A DNA stretch of 64,000 bases from Caballeronia sp. SL2Y3 (GTDB lineage: Bacteria > Pseudomonadota > Gammaproteobacteria > Burkholderiales > Burkholderiaceae), in NCBI RefSeq assembly GCF_022879575.1, contig NZ_CP084261.1, positions 1-64,000 on the forward strand, written 5' to 3'. The translations under genes were made by a program, and so were the position numbers. Positions 35,698 to 44,794 of this stretch are shown in pieces. The notes under the pieces are model-generated. The model did no database searches. It saw nothing but the letters and a program-made list of their open reading frames with translations, and had not been told where the DNA came from. Position 1 is the stretch's first letter, and each line of letters begins with the position of its first letter.

Positions 35698-37308
35698 ATG
35701 AACCTTCACCATCGCTTGCTGGATGACCGCCTGCTGCGTTATCGCGATGCTTCGGGTCACGCGCACCATGCCACGCTGCCCGAACTGTTCGTCGCGATGA
35801 CTGCCGATACGGTGCGCGACTTCCCTGCGCTGCGTCCGCATCAACGGCATCCGTGGCATGCCTTCCTGACGCAACTCGCTGCGATTGCGTTGCATGCAAC
35901 CGGGCGGTCGGAGCCATTCGAGACCGCAAACGAATGGCGGGCGGCGCTTCTCGCTCTGACGCCGGACGATCCGGATGGCGCGTCGTTCTCGCTCGTTGCG
36001 CCTGACGACCGTCCGGCCTTTTTGCAAGCGCCGTGCGCGCCAGGGGAATCGCGCACGTGGAAGAAAGCGCCGCTTGTGACGCCCGACGCATTGGACATGC
36101 TGGTGACTTCGCGCAATCACGACGTGAAAGCCGCGCGCATGACGAACGCGCAGCCGGAGGACTGGGTGTACGCGCTCGTGAGTTTGCAGACGCAAGAGGG
36201 CGTCATGGGCGCCGGCAACTACGGCATCTCACGCATGAACGGCGGTCTGTCCAGCCGGCCGGCATTCGGAGCCGTTCCGCAAGGACTCTGGGGCAAACGG
36301 TGGCAGCGAGACACGCGGCGGCTGCTTCAGCATCGTCAAAAGATCGTCGAGGAGATCGGGCTCAAGGAGACCAACGGACTTGCGCTGGTCTGGACGAAGC
36401 CCTGGGACGGCGTTAGCAGTCTATCGTTCAGCGAACTCGATCCGTTCTATATCGAAGTGTGCCGCCGCGTGCGTTTGGACTTGGCGAATGGAAAGCTGCT
36501 CGCGCTTACGACGAGTAGCAAGACCACGCGCATCGCGGCCAAAGATCGTTTGGGCGCAACGGGGGATGCGTGGACGCCCGTCGCCGTCGCGGGTGGCGAA
36601 GCGTTGTCCATCACGGCGCGGGGCTTCGATTACAAGCTGATGAGCAAGCTCGCGTTCAAAGGCGACTACGCCGAGACGATCACTCGCAAGATAACGCGCG
36701 ACGACGGCGAGAAGGGCATCGTGCTGCTCGCGCAAGCTGTCGCGCGGGGGCAGGGAAAGACAGAGGGCTATCACGAACGACGCATGCCCATATCCCGGAG
36801 TATGCGTGAGGCCTTCCTGAACGGCCGCATCGATGAACTCGCCCAGGCCGCCGACAGGCGTATCAGCGTGATCGGCGATATGCGCACGGTGGTATGGAGT
36901 GCGCTGTGTGCTCTATTCGGCAACGGAGAAGACAGCGTTCCCGACGACATTAAGGACAAGGCGAGTCGCTTCGCGAAGTCATTCGAGCAGGCCGAAGACC
37001 GTCGCTTCTTTGACGACCTGATCGTGGAAATAGATGGCAACACGCCTGAAGAACGGCAACTCGCGCACGAGCAATGGCTCGCTGAACTGGCGGACCGCGC
37101 GGAAAAGGTGCTGACTCGCGCGTTCGTCGCGGGGCCGCGCGCGAGTACGCGGCGATACCGTGCGCAGAGCACAGCGCTCTCGCGGTTTCGCATCGGTATT
37201 CATTTAAAGAAGAAGGAGGAATTGCAGACCATGGCGCGCGTATTGAAGCAACGTTCGCAAGCGCGCAAGGCAGCTATGGAATCGGATATGCAAGGACGTG
37301 CGATATGA
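35698..37308 (+). CDS. cse1: Cascade large subunit Cse1/CasA (Cas8e)
   Basis: 536 aa, near the usual ~500. Recognised by position and by family segments such as LPELFVAMTADTVRDFPALRPHQ, WKKAPLVTPDALDMLVTSRNHD and GLWGKRWQRDTRRLL. It recognises the PAM and recruits Cas3. Start at ATG 35698 directly after the cas3 stop; a frame extending back into cas3 is not used. Overlaps cse2 by 4 bp. Confidence 0.94.
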   Translation: MNLHHRLLDDRLLRYRDASGHAHHATLPELFVAMTADTVRDFPALRPHQRHPWHAFLTQLAAIALHATGRSEPFETANEWRAALLALTPDDPDGASFSLVAPDDRPAFLQAPCAPGESRTWKKAPLVTPDALDMLVTSRNHDVKAARMTNAQPEDWVYALVSLQTQEGVMGAGNYGISRMNGGLSSRPAFGAVPQGLWGKRWQRDTRRLLQHRQKIVEEIGLKETNGLALVWTKPWDGVSSLSFSELDPFYIEVCRRVRLDLANGKLLALTTSSKTTRIAAKDRLGATGDAWTPVAVAGGEALSITARGFDYKLMSKLAFKGDYAETITRKITRDDGEKGIVLLAQAVARGQGKTEGYHERRMPISRSMREAFLNGRIDELAQAADRRISVIGDMRTVVWSALCALFGNGEDSVPDDIKDKASRFAKSFEQAEDRRFFDDLIVEIDGNTPEERQLAHEQWLAELADRAEKVLTRAFVAGPRASTRRYRAQSTALSRFRIGIHLKKKEELQTMARVLKQRSQARKAAMESDMQGRAI

Positions 37309-37931
37309 AGTCGACAGATACATCGGCCGGAGCACCGGAACAGTCTGCGGGGCAAGCTGCTGTACAGACTGCGACGCCCAGCCTGAGCTACCAAATAGAA
37401 GCCATCGCTGCATTTCTGAAAGACGCCGGCGAGGGCGTGAAGGCATCGAAGAACGACCGCGTGGCGCTCGCGCGTCTCGACCCGGAAGCCGAGGAACTCA
37501 CCACCGCGCAAATCGCCGCGCTCACCCACGCCGCAGAGCGCGCGAAGCTGGACACCATTCACTGGAGTCTCGACCGATGGCGCCGATGGGCGTTCATCGC
37601 ATACGGCATCGCGCTTGCCGGGCACGATCGGGGCGCGGAGAGCGGCGGCATCGGCGCGAATCTTGGCCGGCAACTCGCGACGGCCGGTGTGTCGGAGGCG
37701 CGCGTGACGCGGCTGCTCGACGCGCGCGGAACGGTGTTCTTCCAGTTGCTGCGCCGTGTCCTTCGCTTGTTGGCGAGCAAAAGCGTGAAACCGAACTGGG
37801 TACAACTCGCGAGGCTCGTCCTGAACGAGGGCGCGCGCGATGACAAGGGACGGCGTATCGCTGAGAAGACTCGCCTCGATATCGCGCATGGGTTCTTCTC
37901 GGCGATGCCCAGCGAATCGCGGGACGAGTGA
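37305..37931 (+). CDS. cse2: Cascade small subunit Cse2/CasB (Cas11)
   Basis: 208 aa, largely helical and basic at the C-terminal half (LLRRVLRLLASKSVKPNWVQLARLVLN). Position between cse1 and cas7 and the RGTVFFQLLRRVLR-type helix identify it as Cse2, which stabilises crRNA and target DNA along the Cascade belly. An N-terminal ~25-residue Ala/Gln-rich tail looks disordered. Confidence 0.93.
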   Translation: MKSTDTSAGAPEQSAGQAAVQTATPSLSYQIEAIAAFLKDAGEGVKASKNDRVALARLDPEAEELTTAQIAALTHAAERAKLDTIHWSLDRWRRWAFIAYGIALAGHDRGAESGGIGANLGRQLATAGVSEARVTRLLDARGTVFFQLLRRVLRLLASKSVKPNWVQLARLVLNEGARDDKGRRIAEKTRLDIAHGFFSAMPSESRDE

Positions 37932-37979
37932 AGGGCGGTATCCGGTGGCAACAACGTTCGACAAGTTTAGGACAATGAA

Positions 37980-39155
37980 ATGACGTATCCGCGCTTTATT
38001 CAGATTCACACGCTGCACAGCTATTCCGCCGCCTTGCTCAACCGCGACGATTCGGGCATGGCCAAGCGGCTGCCTATGGGCGATGCCATTCGCACGCGCA
38101 TTTCGTCGCAATGCTTGAAACGGCACTGGCGAGTTGCGGAAGACCGTTATGCGCTCTCGACGCTCGGCGTTCCGATGGCCGTCCGTTCGCGGGAAACGCT
38201 CGCGCTGGTCCGCGACGAGTTGGTCAAGAACGGCGTCTCTGAGGCGTTGGCTCAGACAGCCGTCGAAGCGTTGCGCTTCGGCGGTCTTCTGGACAAAGCC
38301 GGCAAGCCCCGCAAGGGAGACGAAGCGGTCAAGACAGGTCAGGCGGTGCTGCTCGGCACGGCGGAGATCAACTACCTGGTCGAACGTTGCACGGCCCTTG
38401 CGCGCGAGCATCAGGACGAAGACGGCCTCAAGGCGGCAGTCGCTGCTTTTCTGAAGAGCGAAGCCGCCAATATCGTTGCGCTCAAGCATGGCAGCGGTCT
38501 CGAATCGGCGTTGTTCGGGCGCATGGTGACGTCCGATGTGCTCGCTCAGCGCGATGCCGCTGTGTACGTCGCACATGCGTTCACGGTCCACGAGGCGCAG
38601 GTGGAGAACGACTACTTCACCGTTGTCGACGACCTTCTTCGCGAAGCCGGCGAGCAAGGTTCCGCAGGCCTCTTCGATACCGAACTGGCATCTGGCCTCT
38701 ACTACGGTTACGTCGTCGTGGACATTCCGCAACTGGTGGCGAATCTGGAAGGCATCGCCGCGAGCGAGTGCTTCAATGCATCGCCGGACCGGCGCGAGCT
38801 TGCTGCTCAGGTCGTGCATCACCTCTTGCATCTGATTGCTACCGTCAGCCCCGGCGCCAAACGCGGATCGACCGCTCCTTTCGGCTATGCGAATCTCATG
38901 CTGGTCGAGACGGGAGACTGGCAGCCGCGCAGCCTGAGCGCGGCCTTCGAAACCGCGTTGCCGTTGAAGGGCCATGACATACGAAACGCCGCTGTCGATC
39001 GCATCGCGCAGGAATTGAAGAAGCACGATGCCGCATACGGCGCGCTGGACCGAGGCTTTGTCGCTCTCAATCCCGCCGATATTCCGAACGCCAAGCACTT
39101 TTCGCTGGATAAGCTCGCGAATTGGGTGCAGACGCGCATCGTCAAGGGCGCGTGA
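37980..39155 (+). CDS. cas7: Cascade backbone subunit Cas7e (CasC/Cse4)
   Basis: 391 aa RAMP protein: IQIHTLHSYSAALLNRDDSGMAKRLP and GDAIRTRISSQCLKRHWR at the N-terminus are diagnostic. Later segments include YYGYVVVDIPQLVANLEG and SPGAKRGSTAPFGYANLMLVE. Six copies coat the crRNA spacer in Cascade. AGGA lies 8 bp before the ATG. A 48-bp gap separates it from cse2, the widest in the operon. Confidence 0.96.
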   Translation: MTYPRFIQIHTLHSYSAALLNRDDSGMAKRLPMGDAIRTRISSQCLKRHWRVAEDRYALSTLGVPMAVRSRETLALVRDELVKNGVSEALAQTAVEALRFGGLLDKAGKPRKGDEAVKTGQAVLLGTAEINYLVERCTALAREHQDEDGLKAAVAAFLKSEAANIVALKHGSGLESALFGRMVTSDVLAQRDAAVYVAHAFTVHEAQVENDYFTVVDDLLREAGEQGSAGLFDTELASGLYYGYVVVDIPQLVANLEGIAASECFNASPDRRELAAQVVHHLLHLIATVSPGAKRGSTAPFGYANLMLVETGDWQPRSLSAAFETALPLKGHDIRNAAVDRIAQELKKHDAAYGALDRGFVALNPADIPNAKHFSLDKLANWVQTRIVKGA

Positions 39156-39156
39156 G

Positions 39157-39921
39157 ATGCGGCGTCACATGTTGATGCGCCTGCGTGCGCCGCTCGTCGC
39201 GTTCGGAGGCGAGGCAATCGACAGGTACGGCGTGATCCGCGATTTCCCGGCGCTATCGATGATTACCGGCATGATCGCGAACGCACTCGGTTGGGATCGC
39301 GGCGAATGCGGGAAACATGATCGCCTTCAGACGCGTCTCCTGATGGGAACGCGGCTGGACAATTCCGGCGAGCGGCTCTGCGACTTCCAGACGGCTCAGA
39401 TCTCGAGGAAAGATAGCGGCTGGACGTGGCGAGGCATTCCCGAGTCGCGCGATGGCGGCGAGGATACCTACAAAAGCCCGCACCTGCGATACCGCGACTA
39501 CCACGCCGGCCTTGATGCGCTGGTCGCATTGCGGCTCGAACCCGCCGACGAGTCGCCCACGCTCGCCGACATCGCTCGCGCGCTCGACCGGCCGCAGCGT
39601 CCGCTTTTTATCGGACGCAAACCATGCTTGCCGTCCACGCGCGTGTTCGCCGGTTTCATCGACGCCGAGCATGTGCTCGATGCGCTGCTGCGCGCGCCCT
39701 TGCCTCCAGGCACGCCCGATGACGCCTTCCGCATTCAATGGCCGAAAGACGAAGGCACGGTGCCTGAGGGAAAGACAGAGGCGCTCGACGTCTGCGACGA
39801 GCGCAACTGGACGAGCGGCGTGCATGGCGGATGGCGTCCCGTTCTGGAAATGAGCGCGAAGCGGGCATCGTTCGTCGAACATCCATCGATATCGCCGGAA
39901 TTCTCGTATGACCGCGCTTAA
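39157..39921 (+). CDS. cas5: Cascade subunit Cas5e (CasD)
   Basis: 254 aa. Starts MRRHMLMRLRAPLVAFGG, then IRDFPALSMITGMIANALGW, the standard N-terminus of Cas5e, which grips the 5' handle of crRNA. The ATG at 39157 is one base after the cas7 stop; ATG 39169 is an alternative. It overlaps cas6e by 14 bp. Confidence 0.95.
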   Translation: MRRHMLMRLRAPLVAFGGEAIDRYGVIRDFPALSMITGMIANALGWDRGECGKHDRLQTRLLMGTRLDNSGERLCDFQTAQISRKDSGWTWRGIPESRDGGEDTYKSPHLRYRDYHAGLDALVALRLEPADESPTLADIARALDRPQRPLFIGRKPCLPSTRVFAGFIDAEHVLDALLRAPLPPGTPDDAFRIQWPKDEGTVPEGKTEALDVCDERNWTSGVHGGWRPVLEMSAKRASFVEHPSISPEFSYDRA

Positions 39922-40699
39922 TCTCATTCACTGTCAGCCCGATCCGCAGAAGTTCGGGCTGTGGGCATCGCGGCATGGCGTGCTGCCGTCCGGCGGCGAT
40001 CTCGGCTACGCATTGCACGCGGCGCTGCACGCAGTCTTCGGTCCGCTTGCGCCCAAGCCTTTCTATTACCGCGACGCGCGCGCCGGGCTGATCGCCTATT
40101 CCCAACACTCCGCGCAGGCGTTGCGGGAGGCGAGCGCGCTCTGCGCCGCGCCCGAACTTGCTGATGCACTCGGCCTCGATGCAGGCCCGCGTAGCGCGGG
40201 CCTCAACATCCGCGCGTTTCCGACGCAATGGCAGGCGGGGCGCGTGCTGGGCTTCGAAGTGCGCGTGCGGCCCACGCGCCGCCGCGAGCGCGTTGACGAG
40301 AAAAAAGTCAGCGAACGCGCCGACGAGAAAAAAGCCCGCGAACGCGATGCGTTCCTGGTCGCGTGCTCGCAAAGACCCGAAGACGACGATCTGCGACGCG
40401 AGGCCGTCTACGCCGAATGGCTGAACGAACAGTTCCGGTCGACTGGAGCGGCCAGTCTGGTCGAAGCTCGCATGACGCGGTTCCAGCTCAGGCCGGTGCT
40501 TCGTCGCACGCAAGCCGTTTCCGGCGACGGCACGCCTCGGCAGTCACGTTCCATTGACGGCCCCGATGCGGTGTTCACCGGACACTTGCGCGTCGAAGAG
40601 TCGGATGCCTTCGCTCGGCTGCTTGCGCGCGGCGTCGGACGACATCGCGCGTTCGGGTTCGGCATGTTGGTGCTGAAGCCCGCGTCTATCGACGGTTGA
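39908..40699 (+). CDS. cas6e: crRNA-processing endonuclease Cas6e (CasE/Cse3)
   Basis: 263 aa, somewhat longer than the ~200-220 usual. C-terminal glycine-rich loop GVGRHRAFGFGML identifies the family. Residues 133-152 hold an imperfect internal duplication (DEKKVSER/DEKKARER) that adds a charged insertion. It should cut at the 3' base of the CTCCGC/GCGGAG stem, leaving a handle with ATAGGCC. Overlaps cas5. Confidence 0.93.
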   Translation: MTALNLIHCQPDPQKFGLWASRHGVLPSGGDLGYALHAALHAVFGPLAPKPFYYRDARAGLIAYSQHSAQALREASALCAAPELADALGLDAGPRSAGLNIRAFPTQWQAGRVLGFEVRVRPTRRRERVDEKKVSERADEKKARERDAFLVACSQRPEDDDLRREAVYAEWLNEQFRSTGAASLVEARMTRFQLRPVLRRTQAVSGDGTPRQSRSIDGPDAVFTGHLRVEESDAFARLLARGVGRHRAFGFGMLVLKPASIDG

Positions 40700-40714
40700 T
40701 CGCGCAGGCGCGAC

Positions 40715-41602
40715 ATGCTGAAGGGGCGGCTCCCGCTCGACACGTCGCGGGTGCCGCATGGGGATCGCCATGGGCTGCTGTGGCTGGAGCGCGGCGAACT
40801 CAGCGTCATCGATGGGTGCCTGCATTTCACGAGCGGGCAATACGTCGATCAGATTCCGCATCAGTCGGTATCCATGATTCTGCTCGGCCCGGGCGGCAGC
40901 GTGACGCACGACGCACTGCGTTTGCTCGCGCGCCACGGCACCGTGCTTGCCGCAGTCGGCGCGAGCGGGGTGCGCAGTTACACCGCGTTGCCGCTCATGC
41001 CGGATCGCTCGGACGTCGCGCGGCGGCAAGCCGAGCTGTGGAGCAGCGCGCGCCGACGCCTGGCCGTTGCGCGGCACATGTATGCGCTGCGGCTGGGCGA
41101 GGTGTTGCCGCATCGCGATCTGGATACGCTGCGCGGCATCGAAGGGGCGCGCGTGAAGACGATTTATCGGCTACGCGCCCAGCAATTCGGCATCGATTGG
41201 AATGGACGGCACTACGACCGCGCGAATCCGGATGCCGCCGATCTTGCCAATCAGGCCATCAATCACGCGGCGACGGCGGTCCAGGCGGCCGCGGCCATCG
41301 CCGTGCAGGCGCTGGCGGCGGTGCCGCAGTTGGGGTTCATCCACGAGGATTCGGGTCAGGCATTCGTTCTGGATATCGCTGATCTTTTCCGCGATGACGT
41401 AACGCTCTCGATAGCCTTTGCCGCGGTCAAGCAGGCCGAGCGTGGCGCGGAGACCATCGACCGGCTCGTGCGACGAGAGGCGGCGCGCGTCTTTCGCAAG
41501 CAGCAGGTGATTCCCGCGATGATCGATCGTATCAAGCAGGTGCTGAGGGTCGACGAGAAGCTGGAGGAGGCGGATGGCGCTGGTCGTAGTGGTGACGCGT
41601 GA
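40715..41602 (+). CDS. cas1: CRISPR adaptation integrase Cas1e
   Basis: 295 aa. Starts with the Cas1e-typical SRVPHGDRHGLLWLERGELSV (in two parts) and has LLGPGGSVTHDALRLLARHG, the acidic active-site helix LRGIEGARVKTIYR and IHEDSGQAFVLDIADLFRDD near the C-terminus. With Cas2 it integrates new spacers at the leader end. Overlaps cas2 by 29 bp. Confidence 0.96.
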   Translation: MLKGRLPLDTSRVPHGDRHGLLWLERGELSVIDGCLHFTSGQYVDQIPHQSVSMILLGPGGSVTHDALRLLARHGTVLAAVGASGVRSYTALPLMPDRSDVARRQAELWSSARRRLAVARHMYALRLGEVLPHRDLDTLRGIEGARVKTIYRLRAQQFGIDWNGRHYDRANPDAADLANQAINHAATAVQAAAAIAVQALAAVPQLGFIHEDSGQAFVLDIADLFRDDVTLSIAFAAVKQAERGAETIDRLVRREAARVFRKQQVIPAMIDRIKQVLRVDEKLEEADGAGRSGDA

Positions 41603-41873
41603 CGTGGCGGACCGCTTTCGGGGGTATCTGGCCTCGGTGATGCTCGAGGTGTCGGCTGGCGTGTACGTGGCGCCGCGGATGAACAAAGGCGTGCGCGAGC
41701 GGACGTGGTCCGTGCTCGCCGAGTGGCATGGCGCGGAGCCGAGGGGCAGCGTGGTGATGGTCTGGCGGGAGCTCGATGCGGTCGGCGGAATCGGGATCGC
41801 GCAGTTGGGATCGCCAGCGAGGAAGCTCGTGGATGTGGATGGGATGTATTTGGTTAGGCGGGAAGGGCGGTAG
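41574..41873 (+). CDS. cas2: CRISPR adaptation protein Cas2e
   Basis: 99 aa, the E. coli-like type: VVVVTRDVADRFRGYLASVM, SAGVYVAPRMNKGVRERTW, and the C-terminal DGMYLVRREGR. Intact copy; a decayed duplicate of its last ~245 bp lies at 45389-45626 before array 3. The start lies within the cas1 3' end (29-bp overlap). Confidence 0.96.
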   Translation: MALVVVVTRDVADRFRGYLASVMLEVSAGVYVAPRMNKGVRERTWSVLAEWHGAEPRGSVVMVWRELDAVGGIGIAQLGSPARKLVDVDGMYLVRREGR

Positions 41874-41965
41874 GTTGGGGTGACGTTCGTTCTTTGGCAA
41901 TTTGGACTTTTTTCATGGATCAGGTTGGGCAATTTGCGTTCTCAATCATTGAGTTATGACGGAGA
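41874..41965 (+). promoter_or_regulatory. leader of CRISPR array 2
   Basis: 92-bp AT-richer segment directly after cas2 and before the first repeat. Contains GTTCTTTGG, GGTTGGGC and ATCATTGAGTTATGACGGAGA (last 20 bases plus one before the repeat). The same order of elements is in the array 3 leader and the proximal part is in the array 1 leader, so these are likely promoter and integrase-docking elements. Confidence 0.85.
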
Positions 41966-42663
41966 GGTTCCTCCGCGTACGCGGAGATAGGCCCCGCGAT
42001 CTCCAGTAGTGTCTGGTACGACGCGAGGTTCCTCCGCGTACGCGGAGATAGGCCGCGTCGCCGTCTGGGTGGCAATCTGCTGGCGCAGGTTCCTCCGCGT
42101 ACGCGGAGATAGGCCCCCGCAGCCGTTCGGAATGTCGTCGCGCTTCAGGGTTCCTCCGCGTACGCGGAGATAGGCCCCAACGATGCCGATCCGCGCCTCG
42201 CGCACAGAGGGTTCCTCCGCGTACGCGCAGATAGGCCCGTCGCTGTTTGGTCGTCGGTCCGTTTGGCGACGGTTCCTCCGCGTACGCGGAGATAGGCCCA
42301 CGCCGCTCTCCGGTCTGGGCGATATCGTCTCGGTTCCTCCGCGTACGCGGAGATAGGCCGATGGCGCAGCAGGCGGTGAGCGTCGGCTATGAGGTTCGTC
42401 CGCGTACGCGGAGATAGGCCCCCAGCAAGGAACTCAAGCACCAGTGGGCTGGCGGTTGCTCCGCGTACGCGAGATAGGCCCAACAAGGCGACGACGCAAA
42501 TGGCGCGCGTCCGGGTTGCTCCGCGTACGCGGGGATAGGCCGTCGGGAGACTGTTGGTTCTGGACTGGACCTCAGGTTCCTCCGCATACGCGGAGATAGG
42601 CCCGGCGGTGGTGTTCGTCCGCCAGCCGTCTTGTAGGTTCCTCCGCGTACGCGGAGATAGGCC
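41966..42663 (+). CRISPR. type I-E CRISPR array 2 (12 repeats)
   Basis: Repeats start at 41966, 42027, 42088, 42149, 42210, 42271, 42332, 42393, 42454, 42514, 42575 and 42636; 11 spacers. The leader-proximal repeats are consensus. Distal ones decay: GGTTCGTCC at 42393, a 27-bp repeat with GGTTGCTCC and one G lost at 42454, GGGGAT at 42514, CATAC at 42575. Leader at the left, transcription rightward, consistent with decay at the right. Confidence 0.97.
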
Positions 42664-42939
42664 CGTCGTCATCGCGGGCCACGGCCGGCGCAGGCAGACG
42701 CTGACCAACTGCAACTCTCGTCTCTGCCGTTCTGCCCGCACGCGATTTCCTCATGGGAACGGGAAAGCCTCTCCCATACCTACTACACCGCCCACAATTT
42801 TTGACGCGCAACAGCCGGCACAGAAACGCTTCAAGTAGATATTCTGCTTTCCTAATGAAAAGAAGCAGGCAAAGAAGCACATCATGACTTGTCGGTTATC
42901 GGTTGGCTTTGTTGACGTCACCTTGTATTCCCGCAACGA

Positions 42940-43728
42940 ATGGATCAGATCGGGAGACTTCGAGGCGCGCCGAGCGATCGAATCAGCACAAACACTTCAC
43001 CTATCGGTGGACGGGTCGGACAGCCTGCGCAGGTTCCTGGGCAGGCATACGAGCGGCGGATACTTGTCCCAGACATCCATCCATCGGACGTCTTGCGTCG
43101 GCTGAAGGACAGGGTGGCAAGCGGCGACATTGTGGCCGTCTCGTCCCCACGGGAGTCGCGACAACCAGGCTCGGGCGGTCGCGTGGAGCCGCCACCGCGT
43201 CCCTTTTATGCGACGGTAACGCCGTCGCAGCTTTATGGCAAAGCTGCGCCAGAAAGACCAGGCAGCGCGCTCGGGCGTGTCGCCCGGTCATGGCAGAGGC
43301 TTCCAGCTGAAGACGGGCCTGCGCTATTCCGGTCGATGCCGGGTGACGTGCTGCCAGACGGGCGCATCGCTACGCCGCTGACAGAGGGCGGCTCGCAGTT
43401 CGCTGGAATCATGATGACGGTCGCGGAGGCGGCCACCGGCGATCTCGGGTCTGATGACGCCAGTTCGCAAGCGATGAGCTTCGGCGATGACAGCACACCG
43501 CTCAGTGACGCATCGCCATTCGAGTATTCTGAGGATACTTTGCTGGGCGATGTGCTTGACCTAGCAGCGAGAGGCGTGAGCGAGGCCGATGAGGCGGACT
43601 GCTTTGGCGAGTATGAGATGAATCTGACGATGTGCGAGGCTGCTCGCGCCACCTTCCAAGATCTGCGCACGCTTGCGCTCTGCAAAGAGCGTGCGTTCGA
43701 AAGACATCAAGCCTGTCGAGGATATTGA
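42940..43728 (+). CDS. unknown protein with cysteine-patterned C-terminus, candidate polymorphic-toxin tail
   Basis: 262 aa, family not recognised. Basic, proline/serine-rich first ~130 residues, including DIHPSDVLRRLKDRVASGDI; an acidic middle (SFGDDSTPLSDASPFEYSED); and a compact C-terminal segment ECEADCF-like (DEADCFGEYEMNLTMCEAA) ending in LCKERAFERHQACRGY. The last 37 residues have Cys at spacing C-x15-C-x10-C, repeated in the detached tail at 44681-44794. Its stop overlaps the next gene as TGATG. No signal peptide or membrane helix, and no clear Shine-Dalgarno at ATG 42940; a TGA lies 27 bp upstream, so the N-terminus may be truncated from a larger gene. The 276 bp between array 2 and this start hold nothing I recognise. 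Toxin role is inference. Confidence 0.55.
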   Translation: MDQIGRLRGAPSDRISTNTSPIGGRVGQPAQVPGQAYERRILVPDIHPSDVLRRLKDRVASGDIVAVSSPRESRQPGSGGRVEPPPRPFYATVTPSQLYGKAAPERPGSALGRVARSWQRLPAEDGPALFRSMPGDVLPDGRIATPLTEGGSQFAGIMMTVAEAATGDLGSDDASSQAMSFGDDSTPLSDASPFEYSEDTLLGDVLDLAARGVSEADEADCFGEYEMNLTMCEAARATFQDLRTLALCKERAFERHQACRGY

Positions 43729-44039
43729 TGACTAAACGTCTTTACGCAACGGTCGTGTTTTATGACGAAGACACCCAGCAACTTCGACTATGCGGCACAT
43801 TCCGCGATCGCGTGCAGTCGGCCATCGATCGCGCCGGCTTTGTATTCAATATTCCCACTGACAGGCAAGATTTCAGCACGGAACCTGTGACGGATGAACA
43901 CGCACGTCAGATCGGTTACATGGCCATTCTCAGTCAGGCACAGAACCATCCCGAACTGCGAGCGCGCCTGCGTCTCACTCTCAAGGAGCCGATGCATTGG
44001 GGTGCTGCGCCTGAAAAAGATCAAGACGGCGGAAACTGA
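43728..44039 (+). CDS. paralogue 1 of the ~105-aa island family (candidate immunity protein)
   Basis: 103 aa, no known family. Pattern shared with the two following paralogues: ATVVFYDEDTQQLRLC near the start, VQSAIDR, NIP, (P)VTDEHARQIGYMAILSQ, HPELRARLRL and MHWG near the end. ATG overlaps the preceding stop as TGATG, and GAGGA lies 6 bp upstream inside that gene, so it is translationally coupled. Small, soluble, slightly acidic, directly behind a Cys-tailed protein: the position of an immunity gene, though an unrelated accessory role is possible. Confidence 0.6.
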   Translation: MTKRLYATVVFYDEDTQQLRLCGTFRDRVQSAIDRAGFVFNIPTDRQDFSTEPVTDEHARQIGYMAILSQAQNHPELRARLRLTLKEPMHWGAAPEKDQDGGN

Positions 44040-44194
44040 GTACGGTTTGTCGCTTAAACAATTGGGCTTATAGGGACAGCCGCTGGCGATAAAAGCACTC
44101 GGCGTCGCATGGGCAACCTTCTGGCGTTAGGTCAGCCCGAACCGAAACAATACATAAGCGCCACGCAACGACGTTGAGACGACGAAGGACCATG

Positions 44195-44527
44195 ATGTCC
44201 CAACTACCACGCGCTACGATTGTTTTCTATAACGTTAACCGCCATCAACTGCAGCTATGCACCGTGCCTCTGACTGAAGTGCAGAGCGTGATCGACCGAC
44301 GATTCTCGCGTGGGCTGGCCATGAACCTGCCGCTCGGTGCAGATGACGACAACACATTGCCCATCACCGATGAAGTCTTGAGGCAGATCGCGGGAGTCGC
44401 GGCGCTGAGTCAAGGGATCGCACACCCCGAACTCCGGTCCCGGTTCCAGTTCGATACGCCAGGCACGATGGAATGGGGGGAAGTTGATGCAGGGCTGCCG
44501 AAATTGAAAGACGACTGTGGGTGCTAA
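44195..44527 (+). CDS. paralogue 2 of the ~105-aa island family
   Basis: 110 aa from ATG 44195, which has GAAGGA 5 bp upstream. Shares RATIVFYNVNRHQLQLC, VQSVIDR, AMNLPLGADDDNTLPITDE, RQIAGVAALSQ, HPELRSRFQF and TMEWGEVD with its neighbours; closer to paralogue 3 in the middle than paralogue 1 is. It has a unique C-terminal extension ending KDDCGC. The 155-bp gap before it shows no surviving Cys tail, so it stands as an orphan copy. Confidence 0.6.
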   Translation: MSQLPRATIVFYNVNRHQLQLCTVPLTEVQSVIDRRFSRGLAMNLPLGADDDNTLPITDEVLRQIAGVAALSQGIAHPELRSRFQFDTPGTMEWGEVDAGLPKLKDDCGC

Positions 44528-44680
44528 TTGACCGGGATCGAATATCTGCCGGATGCTCCGGCGCTCGCGGAGATCGCCCGTATGCATCGGAAGTCGCCCT
44601 ACTGTTCCGTCAGTTGCGCTGCTCTACCTGTACCTTGGCCGGCGAGTAGTTTGACGAAAGCTAGTGCTTCACGGCTTACA

Positions 44681-44794
44681 GGACATGACCTTGACCGGTG
44701 CGCATTCGTCGGGGCGATGACTCAAGACAATCGTGCTTATACAGTCTGTAAAGGAAAAGCCTGTTCCGAATACCAAACATGTCCAGGTTTTTGA
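44681..44794 (+). pseudogene. detached cysteine tail (remnant of a second toxin-like gene)
   Basis: The open frame runs from a TTG at 44528; only its last 37 codons are recognisable. They align without gaps to the end of the 262-aa protein at 42940-43728: same C-x15-C-x10-C spacing, QD, R, CK and a terminal G plus aromatic, about 12 of 37 identical. Its stop overlaps the next small gene as TGATG, exactly as in the upstream pair. The N-terminal part of the gene is missing, as in orphan C-terminal toxin cassettes. Confidence 0.55.

Noticed and set aside
42884..43310. Alternative frames (73 and 135 aa) at the start of the island
   Set aside because: They overlap the 262-aa frame, which alone continues into the conserved Cys tail; kept out though a frameshift in the 5' part cannot be excluded.
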